Shown here: one piece after another, positions 1-9,681 of the stretch
How positions within the stretch are numbered: position 1 is the first letter of the stretch
Layout of the letters: every line of letters starts with the position of its first letter
From: Lachnospiraceae bacterium
Lineage (GTDB): Bacteria > Bacillota > Clostridia > Lachnospirales > Lachnospiraceae
Reading direction: 5' to 3'
DNA: 48,061 nucleotides
NCBI GenBank assembly: GCA_910574185.1
Contig: CAJSZQ010000030.1
Coordinates: 1 to 48,061, forward strand
Position numbers and translations under genes: made by a program
Notes under the pieces: generated by a model
The model's input: only the letters and a program-made list of their open reading frames with translations
Database searches by the model: none
What the model was told of the DNA's origin: nothing

Positions 1-85
1 ACCCAAAACCACAGCTTTTATTTGTATTTTAACTCTGATTTCGGGTATTTTCTATATGAAATCTCTATTTTTCTGTATTCCTATT

Positions 86-178
86 GAATTTACTTTTTCA
101 AAGCGGAATTTAATCTTACAAAGTGGAATTTACTTTTTCAATTCACCATTTTGTAACAGTTAGCCTTCCGGCTTCACT
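86..178. repeat. Short direct repeats at the left window edge
   Basis: A 16-bp unit, GAATTTACTTTTTCAA, occurs at 86-101 and again at 126-141 (40-bp period). The sequence at 153-178 is a near copy of the inverted right arm of the palindrome at 24113-24260. No gene is seen in 1-188. The repeats could be the end of an element lying outside the window, but nothing here proves that. Confidence 0.4.
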
Positions 179-188
179 ATTATCACGT

Positions 189-581
189 TTATGCTGTAAC
201 AGGATCTCCCGCCTTCATCCTTTTCTGAATCTCCTGCACCTCTTCAATCAGATAGTTCACCTTAACTTCATAAGCATAATTCTTATCTGCAACCGGAATT
301 GCCTGATTCAACTTTTTCGTAAGCTCAACAAAATTCTCCGCAAGTAATTGAATGTTGCGATCCGTCGCATTCTCTATATGCAGCTCAAGACTTCTCACCC
401 TTCTATCCAGGCCGTCTACTTTCGATTCCAGACTACAAATATCCTTCTTCACACCTTGAATATCAGACTTCATGTCCTGCATGTCAAACTTCATATTCTG
501 CATATCAGACTTCATATTCTGCATGCCTACTTCCATCTTTTCAACTTTACTTAGAATCAAATCCAGTTTTTTATCACTCAT
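189..581 (-). CDS. Small coiled-coil protein of unknown function
   Basis: A 130-residue soluble protein with no signal peptide or membrane segment. Residues about 10-80 form a long predicted coiled coil. They contain a repeated seven-residue pattern of the type MQNMKSD, present about four times, which looks like local expansion of a heptad. The rest is helical and charged. The start follows an AGAAGGAG ribosome binding site. It stands alone, 230 bp downstream of telA in the same direction. I do not recognise a family with a known function. The heptad array suggests an oligomerising or scaffold role, which is inference only. Confidence 0.7.
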   Translation of the reverse strand: MSDKKLDLILSKVEKMEVGMQNMKSDMQNMKFDMQDMKSDIQGVKKDICSLESKVDGLDRRVRSLELHIENATDRNIQLLAENFVELTKKLNQAIPVADKNYAYEVKVNYLIEEVQEIQKRMKAGDPVTA

Positions 582-810
582 TATTGCAACACTCCTTCTT
601 CATTCGATTTCCATATGTATCGGCGCCTGCAACAACTATAACATATATATTACATAAAGTCTACAAAAAAACGATAAATCTATGAAACAAAAATTTGAAT
701 TATGTATATTCAAATTGGACCGTCTCAAATCAGACGACGTAGTTTCTGCGGTAGATTTTCCTCTGTCGTAACCTTAAACGTTATATAATATACCTTCATT
801 TTCTTCATTC

Positions 811-1968
811 CTATGAACTTACACCCTGAATCTGCAGCAACTTATACTTCAGCTCACTCTCAATCTTTGCCATCTCAGCTTCCGCTGCTCTGCGTTTTTC
901 CCGGCCTTCCTTCTGAATATTCATCACCTCGTCAAAAGTAGAAATCAAAGACTCGTTCGCCGCCTTCAACGTCTCAATCTCTACTACGCCCCGCTCAGTC
1001 TCTCTCGCTGTGTCAATGGCTGCCGTCTTAAGCTTCTGCGCATTTTTCAGCAGAAGCTCGTTGGTCATATCCGTCACCTCTCTCTGAGCCTCTGCCGCCC
1101 TTGCCGAATGTTCGGCGCCCAGGGCAAGAATCATCTGGCTCTTCCACAGAGGAATCGTATTCACAATCGTAGACTGAATCTTCTCCGCCATCTCTGTATC
1201 ATTACTCTGAATCATCCGAATCTGGGGAGCCGTCTGCATTGCAATTGTCCGGGTAAGCTCCAGATCATAGAGCTTTTTCTCAAAGCGATTACACATCGCC
1301 TCCAAATCTCTCGCTTCCTGAGCATCCTCTGCCCGACCGGAAACTCTGGCCTTCTCAACCAATGCGGGCAATTCTGCCTGCTGCACTGACGCAAGCTTTT
1401 TCTTTCCGGCAAGGATATACATCGTCAGCTCTTTATAATACGTAAGATTCAGCTCATACATCTTATCTAACAGAGCCACATCCTTCAGAAGCTGTATCTG
1501 ATGAGACTCTAACGCTGAAATAATCTTATTCACATTCACTTCAGCTTTGGCGTACTGTGCCTTCATATTCTGAATCTTCCCGGCAGGCTTCTTAAAGATT
1601 CCAAGAAATCCCTTCTCCTCTTCCTCACCGAAACTCTTCAATTCCCTGACCACACCGGTAAGAAGTTCCCCAACCTCTCCCAAATCTTTTGTCTTCACAT
1701 TATTCAGGGCAGCTTCAGAAAAATCCGCCAGCTTTTTCTGAGTCCCGGCTCCGTAATGCAGGATAACATTTGAATTTGACAAATCAATCTGCTTTGCAAA
1801 AGAATCTATCATTCGTCTTTCATCCTCTGAAAGCATACTTTCATCAAATACCGGCGCAGGTTCCTCCTCCTTTACCGGAACAATCTCCTCCGCAGCCTGC
1901 GTCGTTTCCGGAAATGGCTCCAGCGTAAGCTCTGGCGTCGCTGCAAACTCCTTAAATTCGTTATCCAT
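811..1968 (-). CDS. telA: TelA-family toxic anion resistance protein
   Basis: A 385-residue cytoplasmic, largely helical protein of the TelA/KlaA family (PF05816). Recognisable family blocks are the central KMYELNLTYYKELTMYILAG segment and the TAPQIRMIQSNDTEMAEKIQ to IPLWKSQMILAL segment around residues 245-285. The first 50 residues are acidic and poorly conserved. The family was named from tellurite resistance, but its biochemical role is unsettled; it is often tied to envelope or stress phenotypes. It lies 41 bp downstream of xpaC in the same direction, an order also seen in Bacillus (xpaC-yaaN), so the two probably form an operon. Length is normal for the family. Confidence 0.9.
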   Translation of the reverse strand: MDNEFKEFAATPELTLEPFPETTQAAEEIVPVKEEEPAPVFDESMLSEDERRMIDSFAKQIDLSNSNVILHYGAGTQKKLADFSEAALNNVKTKDLGEVGELLTGVVRELKSFGEEEEKGFLGIFKKPAGKIQNMKAQYAKAEVNVNKIISALESHQIQLLKDVALLDKMYELNLTYYKELTMYILAGKKKLASVQQAELPALVEKARVSGRAEDAQEARDLEAMCNRFEKKLYDLELTRTIAMQTAPQIRMIQSNDTEMAEKIQSTIVNTIPLWKSQMILALGAEHSARAAEAQREVTDMTNELLLKNAQKLKTAAIDTARETERGVVEIETLKAANESLISTFDEVMNIQKEGREKRRAAEAEMAKIESELKYKLLQIQGVSS

Positions 1969-2009
1969 TCTGACTCCTCCAATCCATTCTTGTTCTTCTC
2001 TTGTATCTA

Positions 2010-3452
2010 TTATGATAAGTTTATTCCGTCATCCTTCAGTCCTTCTCTGGCAAGCATCGTATTCAATACGGAAATATCCGACGACACATCCCAGGCTGTA
2101 CGGTGAAACAAATCATCCAATATCTTCTCAAACGCATGATTCAGGGTATCCAGCGTATCTTCAATCTCCCGTTTAGAAACTCTGATATTCTCCCCTTCCA
2201 CCGGCTGAGCATCCAAATCCTGATATGCTTCCAGAAGCTTTATCGTAGTAGGTAGATAGTAATCCATCAACTTACGCACGTCGGAAATCGTCTCCGGATT
2301 CTGCTCCACCCTGTCAAAGATTCCGTCCACCAATATTTCCATATGAGAAATCTTTGCAGAGATTTCCGCTCCGGAAATCGCGTCATTACATGCATGAATC
2401 TTCTCAATAAATGCGTCTCCTGCTTCGATAACCCTCCTGGCTTCTGGAGACAATCTCGAATCCATATCCTCCGCCCTCTTTACTTCTTCCCTGCGTTTCT
2501 CCTCCAGCCTCGCGGCTTCTTCTTTTCTCTGCCCCTCCAGTCTCATATATTCCTGATACATACGGTCGCTGGTCATAAAGCACTTCTTACCGGCGTCAAA
2601 ATGCGGCTGACGAAACCATCCTTTTAAGCTCATCTTCTGCAAATCCTTAACCGTTCTGGCTTCCGTCCGGTTAATCATCGTCGCCAGTTCCTTCACATCG
2701 CAATACTCCCGGTATCCGATTCCCTGTACCAGCCTTTGGAAACGGTTCTGCAGACCACACAGGCCAATTCCGTATTTCATCAGTCCCAGCCCCCCTGCGG
2801 CAAACGCTCCGTAAACAATAGAAACCAGCAGATATTGCGAATTGAGTCCTCCTGCGCTCAAGAAAGACGCAAGAAGCATTCCCATTGCATAAAGACCACA
2901 AGGAATCCCCATCCATCCGCCGGCAATGCCAAAAAGTACTCCCTTAACCTTTGTCCCGGAAGACTTCTTATACAGCGCAGGAAGGTTCGGCATCTGTTTC
3001 CTTGCCGGTCGTTCCCTCTTGTAAACGGCAGACCCGTTCGGAACATTTCCGGCAGGCGAACCATAGTTATACGAATTTTGCTGACCATACCCATTCTGAC
3101 TGCCGTACTGTCCCTGACGGCCATTCCATCTTTGATTACCGTACTGATTCTGATTACCATACTGTCCCTGACTCGAAAACTGATTCTGCGGACCGTACTG
3201 CGAACCGCCTGGCTGTCCATTGATTCTAAAGGAATGCTGCCGGCTCCTTTCGCCATTCCCTTCTGGCTGTGTATACTGGCCGTTACGTGCATTCTTCATT
3301 CTATTCGACACAGAGTGAAACGCCGTTCCCATAGCCCTGTCTACTGTGTCTGTAATGTTCTGGTTCAATTTACGAAAATCCTGATTCTCAATCGCATCCT
3401 GTACGGTCCTCCGAATCTCATCTCCAAAATTCTCCCACTCGCTTCCTGCCAT
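2010..3452 (-). CDS. xpaC: XpaC-like 5-bromo-4-chloroindolyl phosphate hydrolysis family protein
   Basis: A 480-residue protein of the XpaC family (PF10112). Residues 1-60 are helical, and residues about 82-130 are a low-complexity stretch rich in Gln, Asn, Gly and Tyr, with repeats such as NQYGNQ. Two membrane segments lie at about 171-198 and 206-231, followed by a long charged cytoplasmic part with coiled-coil character at 300-330. The start is fixed by an AGGAGG site 4 bases upstream. The gene is the first of a probable two-gene unit with telA. The family name comes from a hydrolysis phenotype; the molecular function is not established. The low-complexity insert is unusually long for the family and may be locally variable. 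Confidence 0.85.
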   Translation of the reverse strand: MAGSEWENFGDEIRRTVQDAIENQDFRKLNQNITDTVDRAMGTAFHSVSNRMKNARNGQYTQPEGNGERSRQHSFRINGQPGGSQYGPQNQFSSQGQYGNQNQYGNQRWNGRQGQYGSQNGYGQQNSYNYGSPAGNVPNGSAVYKRERPARKQMPNLPALYKKSSGTKVKGVLFGIAGGWMGIPCGLYAMGMLLASFLSAGGLNSQYLLVSIVYGAFAAGGLGLMKYGIGLCGLQNRFQRLVQGIGYREYCDVKELATMINRTEARTVKDLQKMSLKGWFRQPHFDAGKKCFMTSDRMYQEYMRLEGQRKEEAARLEEKRREEVKRAEDMDSRLSPEARRVIEAGDAFIEKIHACNDAISGAEISAKISHMEILVDGIFDRVEQNPETISDVRKLMDYYLPTTIKLLEAYQDLDAQPVEGENIRVSKREIEDTLDTLNHAFEKILDDLFHRTAWDVSSDISVLNTMLAREGLKDDGINLS

Positions 3453-3578
3453 CTTATCCTCCTGTATCCATTTCCGGTTTTTCTACTCTGGCTCCGCGGT
3501 CCCGTATGCTTTTTACTCCAAGCTTCCCAACGATTACGTCCATTTTCTACTCTGGACTTCCTTTTGGTTCCGCACTCT

Positions 3579-5819
3579 TTATCCTCTGGGCTTTGTTCCG
3601 GTCCCGTCTCGCTTCGCCAGCTTCAGACGATTCAGCCAGACTTCCCGTTCCCCATAGGTTACGCTGGCCTCCTGTCCTTCTTCAATTAAGTATACTTGTT
3701 CCAGCTCGTCATTCTTCTTCAGGCGGATTCCACGCACGCCGATTGCCGACTTCTTCTTCTCCGGCACTTCTCCAGCCTCAAACTTAAGGAAATAACCTTC
3801 CTTTGTTTTAAGAACCACTTGTTGTCCTCCGGTAATCACCTGCACATGAATCAGCTCGTCCTCCTCCTGAAGCTTCACCGCCGCAATGGTACGCTTAATC
3901 ACCTGAAACTCGGAACCTTCTACTTTTTTAATCATACCCTGTTTTGTAGCAAATAGCAACCACGCATAACGCATTTGTTCTCCGTCGCACAAATATACAA
4001 TATTTTCCTGGGTACTGTCATAATTGCTGATATTATCCACCGGCATTCCTTTATCTCTGAATTTCCCAAAAGGAACGTCCAACACCTTGATTTGATGCAT
4101 CTTTCCGGTATTGGTAAATAAGCACAGCCTTCCGGTATTCATACAGGAAATCACGTATTTATTCTCGCTCTCCGCCGCCTCTTTGTTGCGCTCATAGGTG
4201 GCTGCGTCCACCGTTCTGGCGTAACCAAAACGGTCCATTAAGAATACGACCTCCTGCTCCTCTATCTTCTTCTCCTCAAAAACTGCCTCTTCTGCATTCT
4301 CAATCATTGTACGGCGCTTAACAGCAAATTCTTTCTTAAAACGCTCCAATTCCTCCGTAATTACATCCGCCATGGAAGTGTAATGATTCAGGATATCCTC
4401 ATATTTCGTAATATTTGCAAGAGTTTGTTCATGCTCCTTCATAAGGGCCTCAATCTCTAAACCAATCAGCTTATATAAACGCATTTCCAGAATCGCCGCA
4501 GCCTGACGCTCTGTAAACCGAAGCATCGCCGCCATTTTCCTGGAAATACTGGTCTTAAATGTAATGTTTTCCGTAATTCCTTTTGTCAGACATGCCTTCG
4601 CATCCTTCACATTCTTGCTGCCCCGCAGAATCTCAATAATCAAATCAATGACGTCGCAGGCTTTAATCAGTCCCTCCTGTATCTCCTTTTTGTCTAACTC
4701 TTTCGCCAACAGCGTCTTGTACTTTCTGGTGGCAAGCTCAAACTGGAAATCCACATGATGCTCAATAATTTTCTTAAGTCCCATCGTCTCCGGACGTCCG
4801 TCGGCAACTGCCAGCATGTTCACACCGAAAGTATCCTCTAACCGGGTCTTCTTATAAAGCATATTGGTTAAATTTTCTACATCCGCGCCCTTTTTCAACT
4901 CAATAACGATACGAATCCCCTCTTTGGAAGACTGATTGGAAATATCCACAATATCCGATGTTTTCTTATTCTCCACCAGATTACAGACGTCGTTTAAGAA
5001 TTTCCCGATTCCTGCTCCTATCATGGTATAAGGAATCTCGGTAATCACCAGACGTTTCTTTCCGCCCTTCATGTCCTCCACTTCTACCTTGCCCCGAAGC
5101 TTAATCTTCCCGGTTCCGGTCTCATAAATCTGAAGCAGATCGTCTTTATTTACCACAATTCCCCCGGTAGGGAAATCCGGCCCTTTCACATACCGCATTA
5201 ACTGCTTCGTACTAATCTGGTCATTCTTCATATATGCCTTCACCGCATCGATGACCTCTCCAAGATTATGGGTAGGAATACTGGTCGCCATACCAACCGC
5301 AATTCCTTCCGCACCATTCACTAAGAGATTAGGAACCCGCACCGGCAGCACCTCCGGCTCCTTCTCCGTCTCGTCAAAATTGGGAAGGAAATTCACAATA
5401 TCCTTGTCCAAATCCGCCAGAAAGACCTCCTGGGTAAATTTCGCAAGCCTGGCTTCCGTATAACGCATCGCCGCGGCCCCGTCTCCTTCAATGGAGCCGA
5501 AATTCCCATGACCGTCCACCATCACAAGCCCCTTCTTAAATTCCTGGGCCATCACCACCAGCGCTTCGTAGATGGAACTGTCTCCATGGGGATGATATTT
5601 ACCCATCGTATCTCCCACAATACGGGCGCATTTCCTGTAAGGCTTATCCCACCGGATTCCCAGCTCATGCATATCATAGAGCGTTCTTCTCTGTACCGGC
5701 TTCAAACCATCGCGAACGTCAGGAAGGGCTCTTGCAACAATCACGCTCATGGCATAATCTATATAAGACTTCTTCATCACATCTGAATATTCAGTGCGTA
5801 TAATCTGAGATTCACTCAT
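3579..5819 (-). CDS. parC: Type IIA DNA topoisomerase subunit A (ParC-like)
   Basis: A 746-residue DNA cleavage/religation subunit that would act with the ATPase subunit encoded just upstream, from which it is separated by 20 bp. The breakage-reunion domain fills residues 1-480. The active-site pair is Arg119-Tyr120 in AAMRYTEAR, and the quinolone-determining region reads HPHGDSSIYEA, with Ser81 and Glu85 at the usual resistance positions (apparently wild type). The C-terminal beta-pinwheel is short, and I find no GyrA box (QRRGGKG-type). With the ParC-like Ser/Glu pair, this favours topoisomerase IV over gyrase, although the family is hard to split by eye. A GGAGG site precedes the ATG. Confidence 0.85.
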   Translation of the reverse strand: MSESQIIRTEYSDVMKKSYIDYAMSVIVARALPDVRDGLKPVQRRTLYDMHELGIRWDKPYRKCARIVGDTMGKYHPHGDSSIYEALVVMAQEFKKGLVMVDGHGNFGSIEGDGAAAMRYTEARLAKFTQEVFLADLDKDIVNFLPNFDETEKEPEVLPVRVPNLLVNGAEGIAVGMATSIPTHNLGEVIDAVKAYMKNDQISTKQLMRYVKGPDFPTGGIVVNKDDLLQIYETGTGKIKLRGKVEVEDMKGGKKRLVITEIPYTMIGAGIGKFLNDVCNLVENKKTSDIVDISNQSSKEGIRIVIELKKGADVENLTNMLYKKTRLEDTFGVNMLAVADGRPETMGLKKIIEHHVDFQFELATRKYKTLLAKELDKKEIQEGLIKACDVIDLIIEILRGSKNVKDAKACLTKGITENITFKTSISRKMAAMLRFTERQAAAILEMRLYKLIGLEIEALMKEHEQTLANITKYEDILNHYTSMADVITEELERFKKEFAVKRRTMIENAEEAVFEEKKIEEQEVVFLMDRFGYARTVDAATYERNKEAAESENKYVISCMNTGRLCLFTNTGKMHQIKVLDVPFGKFRDKGMPVDNISNYDSTQENIVYLCDGEQMRYAWLLFATKQGMIKKVEGSEFQVIKRTIAAVKLQEEDELIHVQVITGGQQVVLKTKEGYFLKFEAGEVPEKKKSAIGVRGIRLKKNDELEQVYLIEEGQEASVTYGEREVWLNRLKLAKRDGTGTKPRG

Positions 5820-5839
5820 AGGTGCTTTCCTCCTCCCTG

Positions 5840-7762
5840 TTAAACATCCAGTTCTGCCTCAGTCGCATTCTCATAGATAAACGTCCGCCTGGGGGGAACC
5901 TCTGTCCCCATCAGCATCTCTGTCACACTGGAAGCCATTCTGGCGTCTTCAATCTCAACTCGTTTCATCACCCGGGTTTCTGGATTTAACGTTGTCTCCC
6001 ATAACTGCTCCGCGTCCATCTCCCCCAAACCCTTATATCTCTGGAGCGTAAACGGACCCTCATGAGTTTTCCGGTATCTCTCCAGCGCTTTATCGTCATA
6101 GAGATATTCTTCCTCCCCCTTTTTCGGCATTGCTTTATATAAAGGAGGCATCGCGATATACACATGTCCCTCATAAATCAGCTCCGGCATAAAACGGTAA
6201 AACAGCGTCAGAAGAAGGGTGGAAATATGCGCCCCGTCCACATCCGCATCCGCCATAATAATGATTTTGTCATAGCGAAGCTTACTGATATCAAAATCAT
6301 TGCCGTAACCTTCGGAAAATCCACATCCAAAAGCATTAATCATCGTTTTAATCTCTGCATTGGCCAATATTTTATCTATACTTGCCTTCTCTACATTTAG
6401 AATCTTACCGCGAATCGGCAGAATCGCCTGATACATTCGATTCCTTGCCGTTTTTGCCGAACCGCCGGCGGAATCACCCTCCACGATAAATATCTCACAT
6501 TTAGAAGCGTCCCTGCTCTCACAGTTGGCAAGTTTGCCGTTGCTGTCAAAAGAATACTTCTGCTTCGTCAAAAGATTGGTCTTCGCCCGCTCTTCCGTTT
6601 TGCGAATCTTCGCCGCCTTCTCCGCACAGGATAAAACTTTCTTTAAAGTGTCTAAATTCCTGTCAAAGAACCGTACCACCTCGTCTCCAGTCACCTTTCC
6701 CGTTGCCTTGGACGCGTCTGGATTATCCAGCTTCGTCTTGGTCTGCCCTTCAAATCTTGGGTCTGGATGCTTGATGGACACAATAGCCGTCATACCGTTG
6801 CGGATGTCCGCCCCGGTAAAGTTTGCATCCTTCTCCTTCAGAACGCCAAGTTCTCTGGCATATTGGTTCATCACTGTAGTAAAGGTTGTCTTAAATCCAG
6901 TCAGATGAGTACCGCCCTCTGCATTGTAGATATTATTACAGAAGCCAAGAACATTCTCATGAAATTCATTGACATACTGAAATGCCGCCTCAACCTCAAT
7001 TCCTTCCGCAGTTCCCTTATAGTAAACCGGTTCATGAATCGTCTCTTTCTTGTTATTCAATTCCTTAATAAATCCCAGAATCCCTTCTGGTTCATGATAT
7101 TCAATCCGTTCAGGCTTGTCCCCCCGCTTATCCTCAAAAAGAATCGTAAGTTCCGGATTCAGATACGCAGTCTCATGCATTCTGCTTTTGATTTCTTCGC
7201 TCCGAAACCATGTCTTCTCAAATATCGTATCATCCGGAAGAAAATTCACCTTTGTGCCGGTTTTCCTGGTTTTTCCTGTCTTTGGAAGCAGGCCGTCCTC
7301 CAGCTCAATCACCGGAATCCCCCGCTCATAACGGTCGTGATGAATAAATCCGTCTCTGCTGATTTCCACATCCATATATACCGACAAAGCGTTCACCACC
7401 GACGAGCCAACGCCATGAAGTCCGCCGCTTGTCTTATATGCCGAATCGTCAAACTTACCGCCTGCATGTAATGTAGTGTACACAAGTCTCGCCGCCGAAA
7501 CACCCTTGGCATGCATATCCACCGGAACCCCGCGCCCATTATCTACAACCGTCGCAGAGCCATCCTTTTCAAGCGTCACCTGAATCCTGGTGCAGTACCC
7601 TGCCAGATGCTCATCCACCGCATTGTCTACCATCTCGTAAATCAGATGGTTCAACCCCTTCGTGGACACACTTCCAATATACATGCCGGGTCTTTTCCGA
7701 ACCGCTTCCAGCCCTTCCAAAACCGCAATACTTTCCGCATCATATGTAGGTTTCTTTGCCAT
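5840..7762 (-). CDS. parE: Type IIA DNA topoisomerase subunit B (ParE/GyrB-like)
   Basis: A 640-residue ATPase subunit. The GHKL ATP site is visible as EMVDNAVDE (Asn for Mg2+), NGRGVPVD and the lid GGLHGVGSSVVNALS. The transducer follows, and the Toprim domain shows IVEGDSAGG near residue 420 and DADVDG near residue 500. The C-terminus has the usual RYKGLGEM and NPETR motifs. It precedes the A subunit in one transcription unit. No dnaA, dnaN or recF lies nearby, so this is probably not the replication-origin gyrase locus, which again favours topoisomerase IV. Gyrase B is the alternative. The first gene of the unit starts after an AAAGGA-like site. Confidence 0.85.
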   Translation of the reverse strand: MAKKPTYDAESIAVLEGLEAVRKRPGMYIGSVSTKGLNHLIYEMVDNAVDEHLAGYCTRIQVTLEKDGSATVVDNGRGVPVDMHAKGVSAARLVYTTLHAGGKFDDSAYKTSGGLHGVGSSVVNALSVYMDVEISRDGFIHHDRYERGIPVIELEDGLLPKTGKTRKTGTKVNFLPDDTIFEKTWFRSEEIKSRMHETAYLNPELTILFEDKRGDKPERIEYHEPEGILGFIKELNNKKETIHEPVYYKGTAEGIEVEAAFQYVNEFHENVLGFCNNIYNAEGGTHLTGFKTTFTTVMNQYARELGVLKEKDANFTGADIRNGMTAIVSIKHPDPRFEGQTKTKLDNPDASKATGKVTGDEVVRFFDRNLDTLKKVLSCAEKAAKIRKTEERAKTNLLTKQKYSFDSNGKLANCESRDASKCEIFIVEGDSAGGSAKTARNRMYQAILPIRGKILNVEKASIDKILANAEIKTMINAFGCGFSEGYGNDFDISKLRYDKIIIMADADVDGAHISTLLLTLFYRFMPELIYEGHVYIAMPPLYKAMPKKGEEEYLYDDKALERYRKTHEGPFTLQRYKGLGEMDAEQLWETTLNPETRVMKRVEIEDARMASSVTEMLMGTEVPPRRTFIYENATEAELDV

Positions 7763-7925
7763 CTTTCTATCTATCCTTTCCAGACATTTTCCGGGGCATC
7801 TCTTACAACGTAACCGTCCAAACGCCTACTTCGGCACAGATTTCCCCACACTTAAAAAATATATCACAAAAAATTCCATTTCGCAAACTATTGTTCATGC
7901 ATTGCCTGCGAACTGCAGCAATCCG

Positions 7926-8164
7926 GTTACTGTTCACACATCGCCTGCCGGACGCGGATTGAATCAGGAGCAGGTCTCTGAGCAGACGGAGTAACATTCC
8001 ATTGAACTATCAGCTTATGCAGACTAAGCCGCTCAGGAAAGCCTTCGCGCCTAAGTCTGCATAAGCTGCTATTTCAATTCCATGAAAAACACTCCTGAAT
8101 TGTCTGCTCAGAGACCTGCTCCTGATTCAACCCGCTGTTTACCAAATGACCTGCGAACTGTAAC
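7926..8164. repeat. Large palindromic intergenic element, copy A
   Basis: This 239-bp element is bounded by GTTACTGTTC at the left and GAACTGTAAC at the right. Inside, 7959-7987 pairs perfectly with 8102-8130 (29 bp). A further stem, AGCTTATGCAGACT with AGTCTGCATAAGCT, closes around a small tip containing AGG/CCT. Copy B at 23879-24117 is the same length and nearly identical. The interior is also related to the element at 21104-21331. It lies upstream of parE and beyond the 3' end of spoIIP. No reading frame is conserved between copies. Confidence 0.85.
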
Positions 8165-8172
8165 GAAATCTG

Positions 8173-8250
8173 AAAAACGCTGCGCTGACTGACCAGAAAA
8201 GCTCCGCTTTCTATACCGAAGCTTTTCTGGTCAGTCAGCGCAGCGTTTTT
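8173..8250. terminator. Perfect 31-bp hairpin downstream of spoIIP
   Basis: Bases 8173-8203 are exactly complementary to 8220-8250, with a 16-base loop. The stem begins with AAAAA and ends with TTTTT, so it can work as a rho-independent terminator in both directions. It lies 22 bp beyond the spoIIP stop codon and 9 bp from palindrome copy A. Its length is well beyond an ordinary terminator. Confidence 0.8.
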
Positions 8251-8271
8251 CGGATTCGGACAAGGCTACCT

Positions 8272-9636
8272 TCACTCAATCAACACTTCATTCAGCAGGT
8301 CCGCCACAACCTCCATGGCATTTTTCATTTCCTGCACCGTATTGGTCTGGGCTCCCGCCTCAATCAACAGGCATTTTGGCATCAGATGCATGTTGTATCG
8401 ATAACCGCGCAGATAAATCCTTCTGGTAAATCCTGGGTATTTATTGTAAGCGGCCACCTGCATCTGTAAGGAAAATGCCAGATTATCCTGTATGTAGGGA
8501 TTTGCCAGATAATCAATTTCACCGTTGGACCTGGTTTTACTGAGGCCGTTGAAGAACATAATCTGTGCGGTGGGCTTTCCATTTACCTCTGTCACCAGAT
8601 GGGTTCCCTCGCCCACTCCGTCTCTGTGCAGGTCAATCACTACCTCGATGCTGGGATTTTCCTCCAGTATTTTCCCTATCTCCGGCTTAGCAAGGTCATA
8701 AGCCTTACTTCTGTCAAGCTCTCCGTCTATCAAATCGTACACCCCTGTATGATGAAGTGTTTCGATATGATAAGTATTGTTCAGCAAATCCGTCAGATAA
8801 TCTCCGATTCCTACAATTGACGTAGCGGTATCCCCCGGTACGGAATCTGCAAACATTTCCTGGGAATGGGTATGATAAATCAGCACTTTCGGTCCTTCCG
8901 AATCCTTATTAATATGTAGATCTTTTCCGAGAAGAGCTTCCCCATTCAGTTCGTCGCTCCGTATCATGGTAGAGCTGTCCACCGTATAAAAATTCCCCAG
9001 CAAATAATCAAAGTTCTTCATTTTTTCAATGGATGTATCAATCACCGCCGCCGTATTCGCCGTTTTAGCTGAATCATCCGTTCCAATTAAATTACCGTCA
9101 GAATCTACCGCATTCTCGTCGTTCGCCTGCTTCGCCAGAATCATAGCGTAAGTCTTGGCATCCTCCATATCGGTTCCCAAATCCTGCTCCGTTTCCACAT
9201 AACCACTGATTGGTATCAAACGCATCGCCTGTTCAGCCAGCCACTCTTCCACAGAATCCGCATGGTCCTCTTCCATATAATAAAATCCGGCCAAATACAT
9301 TCTCCGAGCTTGTTTCAGAAGCCCTTCAGACAATCTGTCCATCATATCCGGCCATGTGATAACCTGCATGCCGGATAAAAAATATCCGCACAGCAAAAGA
9401 CTGCACAGCGTAATCAGCTTCCTGTTTACTCTGTTCACCCGATTCTGTGCGAATTCCCATCTGCCGCCTGCCCTCATCCTGCTGCCAAGCCCATTTTCCC
9501 CTCGCAGATAATGCTTTTTATGATAATGATTCCGGTAATACTTTCCCCATCGTATTCTCAACACTGCTTCACCACCCAAGCCTTTCCCCATACAGCAACT
9601 ATATGCTGACGGGGGAAGGTTTATGTGCGGATTCAA
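8272..9636 (-). CDS. spoIIP: Stage II sporulation protein P (SpoIIP)
   Basis: A peptidoglycan amidase/endopeptidase of the DMP engulfment machinery, anchored in the mother-cell membrane. A hydrophobic anchor (LITLCSLLLCGYFLSG) lies about 75-90 residues from the given start. The SpoIIP catalytic domain follows, with the family motifs IYHTHSQE near residue 250, DLHRDG near 330 and LIEAGAQTNT near the C-terminus. The longest frame begins at a TTG (9636) with no clear ribosome binding site. In-frame ATG codons at 9591 and about 9480 are alternatives and would give a length closer to the family, so the N-terminus is unsettled. It follows gpr, as in many Clostridia, and both act in spore development. 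Confidence 0.88.
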   Translation of the reverse strand: MNPHINLPPSAYSCCMGKGLGGEAVLRIRWGKYYRNHYHKKHYLRGENGLGSRMRAGGRWEFAQNRVNRVNRKLITLCSLLLCGYFLSGMQVITWPDMMDRLSEGLLKQARRMYLAGFYYMEEDHADSVEEWLAEQAMRLIPISGYVETEQDLGTDMEDAKTYAMILAKQANDENAVDSDGNLIGTDDSAKTANTAAVIDTSIEKMKNFDYLLGNFYTVDSSTMIRSDELNGEALLGKDLHINKDSEGPKVLIYHTHSQEMFADSVPGDTATSIVGIGDYLTDLLNNTYHIETLHHTGVYDLIDGELDRSKAYDLAKPEIGKILEENPSIEVVIDLHRDGVGEGTHLVTEVNGKPTAQIMFFNGLSKTRSNGEIDYLANPYIQDNLAFSLQMQVAAYNKYPGFTRRIYLRGYRYNMHLMPKCLLIEAGAQTNTVQEMKNAMEVVADLLNEVLIE

Positions 9637-9681
9637 AGCAGAAACCGCACACTTGTGTACCGTTCATTACGCAATACTGTA

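Noticed and set aside
1..188. Possible end of an IS21-like insertion sequence at the window edge
   Set aside because: Only short AT-rich direct repeats are visible and no transposase; the idea cannot be supported within the window.
2736..3689. Long plus-strand frame of 317 codons
   Set aside because: It lies antisense to xpaC and the end of parC, has no ribosome binding site and its translation is low in recognisable domains; a shadow frame.
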